A stretch of 5,054 nucleotides of DNA from Oscillospiraceae bacterium. Lineage in GTDB: Bacteria > Bacillota > Clostridia > UBA1381. Shown in pieces: positions 1 through 5,054 of this stretch. The notes under the pieces are model-generated. The model had not been told where the DNA came from. It searched no databases and saw nothing but the letters and a program-made list of their open reading frames with translations. A program made the position numbers and the translations under genes. How positions within the stretch are numbered: the stretch's first letter is position 1; every line of letters begins with the position of its first letter. Location: assembly GCA_022508725.1 (NCBI GenBank), contig JAFLUR010000177.1:1-5054 (forward strand), read 5' to 3'.

Positions 1-152
1 AGAAAAATCCACTCAAAAATCCAACGATTGGAGGAATACTAAACAGGCTCTGAAAAAGCGTATATTTTTTCGTTACCTTTAAATCAGTGTTTCCTTAATT
101 ATATTTATTCGGAACAGCCGTTTTGCGATTTTAAGTTATTTGGGAGGTTTTT
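1..152. other. AT-rich upstream region with no supported gene
   Basis: This stretch precedes the MATE gene. A plus-strand frame is open from the window edge to a TAA at 80-82 (26 codons) and could be the tail of an upstream gene, but I do not recognise it and it is too short to call. On the minus strand a short frame is open to the edge but has no ATG, GTG or TTG start at a useful place. A TATATT at 100-105 could be a -10 box, but no acceptable -35 lies 16-18 bases upstream, so no promoter is called. The only firm element is the GGGAGG ribosome binding site at 142-147. Confidence 0.4.
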
Positions 153-1517
153 ATGGATTTTGATAAGGCGGTCACATTCAGGCAGCAGTTTATGCTTGTT
201 CTGCGCTTAAGTATGCCGGCAATTCTTGCACAGATAATATCCATTGCAATGCAGTATATAGACGCGGCAATGTTGGGGAAGATAGGCGCCCGGGCGAGCG
301 CGTCGGTTGGTTTGGTTTCAACCTCCACATGGCTTTTGGGAGGATTGTGTTCAGCGGCGGCGGCGGGATTTTCGGTGCAGTCGGCTCAATATATCGGAGC
401 GAAGGACAGCCGGTCGGCAAGGCAGATTTTCAAACACGCATTGCTTGCGTCTATGTTATTCTCGATTTTGCTTGCATCGATAGGAGCCGCAACAGATTAT
501 TCGCTCCCTGTATGGCTTGGGGCGGAGGAAGCCATAAGAGGCGATGCAAGAAAATATTTTCTGATATATTCTCTGTCCATCCCTTTTTTGCAGCTTAACT
601 GCATATCCGGCGGAATGCTGCAGAGTACAGGCAATATGCGCGTTCCGAGTATTCTTAACGGATGTATGTGCGTATTGGATGTAATATTCAATCTTTTTTT
701 CATATTCCCGTCGTTCGGTGTAGGCAGGATATCATTTACCGGATTGGGTATGGGAGTTACGGGAGCGGCGCTGGGAACGGCGCTTGCGGAGGCGGTCACA
801 GCCTGCGCGATGTTTTTTGCGGCAAGCGTATGCAATAAAGATATGCGCCTTACCGGAAGCGAGAAGCTTGAGTACAATAAAAAATATTTGGAACGCGCGG
901 TTAAGATATCCGTACCTATGGCGTTTGAGCATATGGCAATGTGCGGGGCAATGGTAATGACAACAAGAATTATAGCGCCCCTCGGTACGGTTGCGATAGC
1001 GGCAAATTCATTTGCGATTACAGCCGAGAGTCTGTGTTATATGCCGGGATACGGCATAGCGTCTGCGGCATCGGTTCTTGTCGGGCAGAGCATCGGAGCG
1101 AAAAGAATTGATCTTGCAAGGCGGTTCGGAAGAATGTCCTCGGTTATGGGAGTTGCGATCATGAGTATCATAGGCGCGGTCATGTATTTTCTTGCGCCTT
1201 ATGTATTTGCGATACTTACTGTTGATCCGCAGGTCCGGGAGCTCGGAACAAAGGTGCTGCGTATTGAGGTATTTGCGGAGCCGCTTTATGCCGCGTCGAT
1301 CGTTGCGTCCGGCGCGCTGAGGGGTGCGGGGGATACGCTTATTCCGAGTCTTATGAATTTTTTCAGCATATGGCTTGTGCGAATAGGTCTTGCATTGATA
1401 CTCACTCCCGTTCTGGGGCTTGCGGGCGCATGGATAGCAATGTGCATTGAATTATGTGTAAGAGGAATTTTGCTTGTGACAAGACTTCTGTTTGCAAACC
1501 GGATATATGAAAGTTAG
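153..1517 (+). CDS. MATE family efflux transporter (NorM/DinF-like)
   Basis: The 454-residue product has the usual length of a MATE transporter, an inner-membrane antiporter that exports cationic drugs or metabolites in exchange for Na+ or H+. It is hydrophobic throughout, consistent with about 12 membrane helices in two homologous halves. Family-type segments are visible: SMPAILAQI (20-28), MQYIDAAMLGKIG (33-45), SAQYIGAKD (77-85), GGMLQSTGNMRVPSILN (153-169) and GVTGAALGTALAE (201-213). The second half repeats the pattern with GQSIGAKRIDLARR (311-324) matching the first-half IGAKD region, SGALRGAGDTLIPSLMN (386-402) matching the GNMR region, and GLAGAWIAM (422-430). A charged cytoplasmic loop around 229-250 separates the halves. 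The ATG is chosen because GGGAGG ends five bases upstream. The substrate cannot be predicted. The gene appears complete; no strong terminator follows it, so some read-through toward the kinase is possible. Confidence 0.95.
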   Translation: MDFDKAVTFRQQFMLVLRLSMPAILAQIISIAMQYIDAAMLGKIGARASASVGLVSTSTWLLGGLCSAAAAGFSVQSAQYIGAKDSRSARQIFKHALLASMLFSILLASIGAATDYSLPVWLGAEEAIRGDARKYFLIYSLSIPFLQLNCISGGMLQSTGNMRVPSILNGCMCVLDVIFNLFFIFPSFGVGRISFTGLGMGVTGAALGTALAEAVTACAMFFAASVCNKDMRLTGSEKLEYNKKYLERAVKISVPMAFEHMAMCGAMVMTTRIIAPLGTVAIAANSFAITAESLCYMPGYGIASAASVLVGQSIGAKRIDLARRFGRMSSVMGVAIMSIIGAVMYFLAPYVFAILTVDPQVRELGTKVLRIEVFAEPLYAASIVASGALRGAGDTLIPSLMNFFSIWLVRIGLALILTPVLGLAGAWIAMCIELCVRGILLVTRLLFANRIYES

Positions 1518-1623
1518 GTTTGTGTTTGAGAAGTAACGGTGAAATGACGGCGGCATCGGAGTTCGGCTGTAATGCACAGGATGTGGAAAAACATGGGAAT
1601 AATGGCGTTCAAGAATATTTGTA

Positions 1624-1652
1624 TTGCAAACTTATTTTTTTTGTGTTATAAT
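1624..1652 (+). promoter_or_regulatory. Sigma-A type promoter of the hybrid kinase gene
   Basis: TTGCAA at 1624-1629 serves as the -35 box and a perfect TATAAT at 1647-1652 as the -10 box, separated by exactly 17 bases. TG at 1644-1645, one base before the -10, gives an extended -10. The spacer is T-rich. Transcription would start near 1658-1660, leaving a leader of about 50 bases before the ATG at 1708. This implies the kinase is transcribed independently of the upstream MATE gene. The flanking 1518-1623 stretch holds no clear terminator or gene. Confidence 0.85.
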
Positions 1653-1673
1653 TAAACAGAACTTAAATAATTT

Positions 1674-1685
1674 ACTGCATGCAGT
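1674..1685. promoter_or_regulatory. Perfect 12-bp palindrome, possible operator in the leader
   Basis: ACTGCATGCAGT is identical to its own reverse complement over all 12 bases. It lies about 20 bases downstream of the predicted transcription start and seven bases before the ribosome binding site. With no loop it would make a poor RNA hairpin but a good site for a dimeric DNA-binding protein, which at this position would act as a repressor by blocking initiation or early elongation. No regulator is identified and the palindrome does not extend into its flanks, so the role is inferred only from symmetry and position. Confidence 0.4.
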
Positions 1686-1691
1686 TTGATG

Positions 1692-1698
1692 AAGGAGG
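1692..1698 (+). promoter_or_regulatory. Consensus ribosome binding site of the kinase
   Basis: AAGGAGG is a full match to the anti-Shine-Dalgarno consensus and is nine bases from the ATG at 1708. It fixes the kinase start and predicts efficient initiation. Confidence 0.9.
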
Positions 1699-1707
1699 AT
1701 TTATATT

Positions 1708-4296
1708 ATGAGCGGTAAAAACAAACAAGATAAGTTTGTGAAAACAGCTAACGGTCTTACGTCAACGGGTATCGTTATCATTGTTATTTTTTTGCTTCTC
1801 ATCGGGGCCTATCTCCGGATTACAAAAGTGCTTACGGAACGATCGATAAGCCGTATGGAGGAAGGCGTAAACACCGTTATCGAGGAGATAACGACAAAGC
1901 TCGAGCGCGACAGCAGAATTCTCAACGCGACCGCGAATATTTTATCACAGCCCGATAACTTCGATATAGACGCGGCTTTGTCAGCTATGAAAGCAAACGC
2001 TCCGCTGTTTGAAACCATGCGGCTGCATATGATTATGGAGGATGAAACCGTGTTTTTCCCCGACGGATCTATCAGTAACGCGAGGGAATACGAAAATATA
2101 TCATTCGCCATGGAGGCGCCTTTAGGCGAACATATCTCCAACCGTGTTTTAAGTATGGAAAAGGGCGAGCCGATATTGCGTCACTTTGTGCCGATAATTC
2201 AGAACGGAAAAACCGTTGCTTTGCTCTACGGTGTTACCGAGCTTGAAAAGCTGCCAAACAGTCTTAATGTGGATCATCTCTACAATGCAAAGGCAAGCGT
2301 TTACATAATAGACACAAAAAGCGGTGATTTGATTGTTGACACATTTAATGAAGGACTCGGAAACATTAAAGAATTTTCTTCCGATAATTCCGTTCACGAA
2401 ACAAAAGGTAAAGGGAACTGGGACACATATCTCAGCGATCTTATGAATCTTAATAAAGGATATGTGGTATTCCGCACCCCCAAAACCAACGGTTGGCAAT
2501 ATCTGTACTACGCCCCCGCCGGCATCAATCAGTGGTCTATAGCGGTATCCGTTCCGGAAAAAGAAGCTTTCACCAGTGTTCATGCCGTCCAGATGATATG
2601 GATGTACTTGGGAGCAATGCTGTCGCTTACAATTTTTTTGTATTATCTTTGGATGCGCCGGAACGCAAAAATTCTGACGCAGCAAGCGGTTGAAAAAGCG
2701 GTGCTTACCGAAAAGCTCCAAAAAGCGGAAGCCGCGGACAGAGCAAAAAGCACATTTTTGTCCAATATGTCCCACGATATACGAACGCCGATGAACGCGA
2801 TTATAGGTTATACCACTCTTGTGCAAACCAATCTCGATAACCGGGAGCGCACACAGGAGTATTTGCGTAAAATCCTTTCATCGAGTAATCATATGCTTTC
2901 GCTCATAAATGACGTACTCGATATGAGTCGAATTGAATCGGGTAAGCTCAATATAGAGGAAAAGGAGTGTACCATTTCCGATATTTTCAGAGATTTGCGA
3001 AATATAATACAGACTCAGATGCAAAACAAGCAGCTCAGCTTTTTTATGGATACGGTCGATGTGATCGACGAGGATATTTATTGTGACAAGCTGCATTTAA
3101 ATCAAGTCCTTTTAAACCTGCTTTCAAATGCCATGAAATTTACACCGGCGGGAGGAACGGTTTCGCTTACAATACAACAAAAGCCGACCGCTCCGAAGGG
3201 CTACGGCTCTTATGAGATATGCGTAAAGGATACCGGTATCGGCATGAGTCCGGAATTTATCGAGCATATTTTTGAACCGTTTGAACGTGAGCGCAACACT
3301 ACCGTAAGCGGTATTCAGGGTACCGGATTGGGTATGCCGATAGCAAAAAATATAGTCAATGCATTGGGCGGTACGATCGAGGTGAAATCCGAACAGGGCA
3401 AAGGTACGGAGTTTGTCCTTAATTTCGATTTTCGTTTGATAAATGAGCCTCAGCATATCGAGGAGGTCAGCGAGCTTCGCGGACTGCGCGCTCTTGTGGC
3501 GGATGACAGCTTTACCACCTGCGACAATGTTTCCAAAATGCTTCACCGGCTCGGTATGCGTGCGGAATGGGTAATGCACGGCAAAGAGGCGGTGCTTCAC
3601 GCAAAACAGGCGCATGAGCTGGGCGATGATTACAATGCGTATATAATAGATTGGTTCATGCCCGATCTGAGCGGATTGGAGGTTGTCCGGCAGATACGCG
3701 CCATTGTCGGAGATGATACGCCGATAATAATTGTTACCGCATACGATTGGACTGATTTTGAAGATGAAGCCCGCGCCGCGGGAGTTACGGCATTCTGCAA
3801 TAAGCCGATATTCCTGTCGGTTCTTCGCGATATATTGGTTTCGGCAACCACCGATGCCGGTTCCGATCAATACAAAGAGCCGAAAGCCGAAACGATAGAG
3901 GATCTCAAAGGTACGCGTCTGCTGCTTGTTGAGGATAACGAATTGAACCGTGAAATTGCGGAGGAGCTGCTTACCGAGAGAGGATTTGTTGTGGATAAGG
4001 CCGTTGACGGCGAAGAAGCCGTGGAAAAAGTAAAGCATGCCGATGTCGGTCAATACGAGCTGATAATTATGGATATCCAAATGCCGAAAATGAACGGCTA
4101 TGAAGCCACAAGAGAGATCCGCAAGATAAGCAATCCGAAGCTTGCGAACATACCTATAATCGCAATGACGGCTAATGCTTTCGATGAAGATCAAAAGCAG
4201 GCATTGGAAAGCGGTATGAACGCGCACGTTTCCAAGCCTATCGATATAGAAAAGCTGGTTGATGTGATAGGCAAAACGGTAAAGAAAGATCGGTAA
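1708..4296 (+). CDS. Membrane hybrid sensor histidine kinase with two receiver domains
   Basis: This 862-residue protein should sense an extracellular signal, autophosphorylate and pass the phosphate to its own receivers. A membrane helix at about 20-38 and another at about 294-314 bracket an extracytoplasmic domain of about 255 residues that looks like a Cache-type sensor (inferred from layout and length, not a motif). A charged linker at 316-347, probably coiled coil, leads to the HisKA domain, with the phospho-accepting H356 in SNMSHDIRTPMN. The HATPase_c domain shows the N box (N474 in LLSNAMKF), G1 box DTGIGM (508-513), F box FEPFER (522-527) and G2 box GTGLGM (538-543). Receiver 1 (about 593-712) has D599/D600, phospho-acceptor D648, T677 and K699. 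Receiver 2 (about 735-856) has E742/D743, D789, T821 and K843. Both are therefore chemically complete. No HPt domain or output domain follows, and no cognate regulator is in the window. The ligand and target are unknown. Confidence 0.95.
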   Translation: MSGKNKQDKFVKTANGLTSTGIVIIVIFLLLIGAYLRITKVLTERSISRMEEGVNTVIEEITTKLERDSRILNATANILSQPDNFDIDAALSAMKANAPLFETMRLHMIMEDETVFFPDGSISNAREYENISFAMEAPLGEHISNRVLSMEKGEPILRHFVPIIQNGKTVALLYGVTELEKLPNSLNVDHLYNAKASVYIIDTKSGDLIVDTFNEGLGNIKEFSSDNSVHETKGKGNWDTYLSDLMNLNKGYVVFRTPKTNGWQYLYYAPAGINQWSIAVSVPEKEAFTSVHAVQMIWMYLGAMLSLTIFLYYLWMRRNAKILTQQAVEKAVLTEKLQKAEAADRAKSTFLSNMSHDIRTPMNAIIGYTTLVQTNLDNRERTQEYLRKILSSSNHMLSLINDVLDMSRIESGKLNIEEKECTISDIFRDLRNIIQTQMQNKQLSFFMDTVDVIDEDIYCDKLHLNQVLLNLLSNAMKFTPAGGTVSLTIQQKPTAPKGYGSYEICVKDTGIGMSPEFIEHIFEPFERERNTTVSGIQGTGLGMPIAKNIVNALGGTIEVKSEQGKGTEFVLNFDFRLINEPQHIEEVSELRGLRALVADDSFTTCDNVSKMLHRLGMRAEWVMHGKEAVLHAKQAHELGDDYNAYIIDWFMPDLSGLEVVRQIRAIVGDDTPIIIVTAYDWTDFEDEARAAGVTAFCNKPIFLSVLRDILVSATTDAGSDQYKEPKAETIEDLKGTRLLLVEDNELNREIAEELLTERGFVVDKAVDGEEAVEKVKHADVGQYELIIMDIQMPKMNGYEATREIRKISNPKLANIPIIAMTANAFDEDQKQALESGMNAHVSKPIDIEKLVDVIGKTVKKDR

Positions 4297-4299
4297 AGA

Positions 4300-4554
4300 C
4301 TAATCCTTATAACAGGCAAAAAAATGAGGACTTTTGCAATTGCAATCGTCCTCATTTTTTTGTCTGTGAAAAAAGTCTGTAAATATTATTGTTTCTCCAA
4401 CCGGCTCTTGAATTTTATGCTTGCCCAAATCGGGAAATTCTGCGCCGGAAAACCTTGACCGGTCGTAAAACTCCGTTTTCCTGCGGTTTTCTTCAAAGAA
4501 TTTTATAAGAAATTCCTTGACTTTCGCAAGAAAGTTCTTCACATAATTCTTCAA
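4300..4554 (-). pseudogene. Unrecognised coding-like segment, probably a gene remnant
   Basis: A minus-strand frame of 84 codons opens with TTG, directly after an in-frame TAA-ATC, with no convincing ribosome binding site. From about 4372 to 4530 its codon use and mixed polar/hydrophobic composition look like real protein (for example KTEFYDRSRFSGAEF and GKHKIQEPVGETIIF). I do not recognise a family. The last 20 or so codons run through the terminator hairpin, which is unusual for an intact gene. The most economical reading is the 3' part of a gene that lost its 5' end, possibly in the same deletion that truncated the methyltransferase upstream. It could also be a small real protein or a chance open frame. 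Confidence 0.25.
4313..4366. terminator. Bidirectional intrinsic terminator hairpin
   Basis: Arms of 19 bases at 4313-4331 and 4348-4366 are complementary except for one G-T wobble. The GC-containing core is ATGAGGAC paired with GTCCTCAT, flanked by A7 on the left and T7 on the right, so each strand ends its core stem in a U run. The 16-base loop contains its own concentric palindrome (TTGCAATTGCAA, 4334-4345), which extends the pairing. It begins 17 bases after the kinase stop and lies between convergent gene sets, as expected for a shared terminator of the kinase on the plus strand and the acetyltransferase/methyltransferase transcript on the minus strand. Confidence 0.88.
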
Positions 4555-4672
4555 GATTTAATCGGGGAATCAATAACCATCTGTGGCATAATAAAAAATG
4601 AGTATTTCCCCACTCTTTTTGGTGCCTTGACGCTTTTTTATACTTTTCTCCGTCAAACTCAAATGTTCCCAT
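4493..4672 (-). pseudogene. Truncated SAM-dependent methyltransferase (N-terminal relic)
   Basis: From the ATG at 4672 the first 23 codons (to 4604) read MGTFEFDGEKYKK followed by ASRHQKEWGN. From memory of the family this closely resembles the start of class I SAM-dependent methyltransferases of about 250 residues in Clostridia (trans-aconitate methyltransferase-like). After WGN the frame continues for 36 codons with sequence unlike that family and stops; the glycine-rich SAM-binding motif I (of DLGCGDG type) is absent in all three minus-strand frames I read. The product cannot be a working methyltransferase. The start is chosen over the in-frame ATG at 4702 because GGAAGGGG (4678-4685) sits five bases upstream and the family resemblance begins there. 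The start overlaps the acetyltransferase stop by 14 bases, a translationally coupled arrangement suggesting a former operon. The family call rests on a short match. Confidence 0.6.
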
Positions 4673-5054
4673 TGCCGCCCCTTCCCAAAGCTTCGGCTGC
4701 ATCTATCCGATATATGATCATCGGCTTTCCGTCGGAATACGGTTTTTCTTCAATACACACTCCGCCGCAGCGCTCTATGGTTCGGATTGAGGCTTCATTA
4801 TCCGCATAGCAGCCGAGTCTTACCGACGGAATACCGAGAGTGTCACAGTATGATAAAGCCAATTTCAACATTCGCACGGCATAGCCTTTTCTTCGTTCGG
4901 ATGGGACCACGGCATATCCGATATGTCCTCCGTATTCTTTCAGAAAAGGAACGGTCAATTCATGCCGGACATCGATCATGCCTATTATTTTACGATCGGA
5001 TTTACGAACGGCGAAAAAGGTTGTTGCAACTGCCCAATCACTCCGGACGGTTTT
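4659..5054 (-). CDS. GNAT family N-acetyltransferase, 5' end outside the window
   Basis: The frame is open to the window edge and gives 131 residues before a TGA at 4659-4661, so this is the C-terminal part of an acetyl-CoA-dependent N-acetyltransferase. An ATG at 4977-4979 exists, but the 25 codons upstream of it still read as GNAT sequence (TTFFAVRKSDRKIIGMIDVRH), so it is an internal methionine. The acetyl-CoA binding motif is clear: GGHIGYAVVPSERRKGYA contains the R-x-x-G-x-A signature, and NEASIRTIERCGGV is the usual following helix and turn. It resembles the uncharacterised COG3981-type acetyltransferases of about 175 residues, so some 40-45 residues are missing. The acceptor substrate is unknown. 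The last residues (about AAEALGRGGNGNI) look like a non-conserved tail and encode the ribosome binding site and start of the overlapping methyltransferase relic. Confidence 0.88.
   Translation of the reverse strand, partial: KTVRSDWAVATTFFAVRKSDRKIIGMIDVRHELTVPFLKEYGGHIGYAVVPSERRKGYAVRMLKLALSYCDTLGIPSVRLGCYADNEASIRTIERCGGVCIEEKPYSDGKPMIIYRIDAAEALGRGGNGNI

Noticed and set aside
52..71. Possible terminator for an upstream gene, GAAAAA paired with TTTTTC.
   Set aside because: The stem is almost entirely A-T with no GC-rich core, so it would be too unstable to call.
1612..1641. Possible terminator of the MATE gene ahead of a T run.
   Set aside because: Only a 4-bp TTTG/CAAA stem can be formed before the T run, and the T run is the spacer of the kinase promoter.
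1544..1651. A 35-codon plus-strand open frame starting with ATG in the gap between the MATE and kinase genes.
   Set aside because: No proper ribosome binding site precedes it, the product resembles nothing I know, and its end overlaps the -35 and -10 boxes of the kinase promoter.
2149..2826. Long minus-strand open frame opposite the kinase gene (225 codons), and a similar 367-codon frame at 3124-4227.
   Set aside because: Both lie entirely antisense to a well-supported kinase whose domains account for the sequence, and neither translation looks like a real protein family; they are by-products of the kinase codon pattern.
4520..4535. Small hairpin ACTTTC-GCAA-GAAAGT on the minus-strand remnant.
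   Set aside because: A 6-bp stem without a U run or conserved context is expected by chance in AT-rich sequence.
4627..4809. Plus-strand 60-codon open frame opposite the acetyltransferase and methyltransferase relic.
   Set aside because: It is antisense to a clear GNAT coding sequence with its acetyl-CoA motif, and has no recognisable protein features.

Overview
The window looks like a chromosomal segment from a low-to-mid GC Gram-positive Clostridia-type bacterium (gut Firmicutes style). The support is indirect: strong AGGAGG-type ribosome binding sites, a near-consensus sigma-A promoter with an extended -10, a MATE exporter and a Cache-like hybrid histidine kinase with the SHDIRTPMN form of the H-box that is common in Clostridia, and a GNAT/methyltransferase pair of Firmicutes type. 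Genus cannot be assigned from the sequence alone.

Layout: positions 1-152 are an AT-rich leader with no convincing gene. A complete MATE-family multidrug/cation antiporter gene runs 153-1517 on the plus strand. The 190-base gap that follows has no strong intrinsic terminator but carries an excellent promoter (1624-1652), a perfect 12-bp palindrome just downstream of the predicted transcription start (1674-1685) and a consensus ribosome binding site. These drive a complete 862-residue membrane hybrid sensor kinase with two intact receiver domains (1708-4296). A long symmetric hairpin (4313-4366) lies just beyond its stop and probably ends transcription in both directions.

The right end is on the minus strand and converges on the kinase. 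A GNAT acetyltransferase enters from the window edge (its 5' end is outside) and stops at 4659. Its last codons overlap the start of what appears to be a SAM-dependent methyltransferase gene, which keeps only about 23 recognisable residues before the reading frame turns to unrelated sequence and ends. Between this relic and the hairpin is a coding-like but unrecognised minus-strand segment. The stretch 4297-4658 is therefore best read as decayed coding sequence plus a terminator.

Functionally, the kinase has its own promoter and appears to be an orphan: no separate response regulator with a DNA-binding domain and no HPt protein is present in the window. Nothing in the sequence ties it directly to the MATE transporter apart from adjacency. 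I see no CRISPR array, tRNA, rRNA, insertion sequence or attachment site, and no clear candidate for a wholly new system. The most interesting points are the operator-like palindrome, the tandem-receiver architecture and the decayed methyltransferase.
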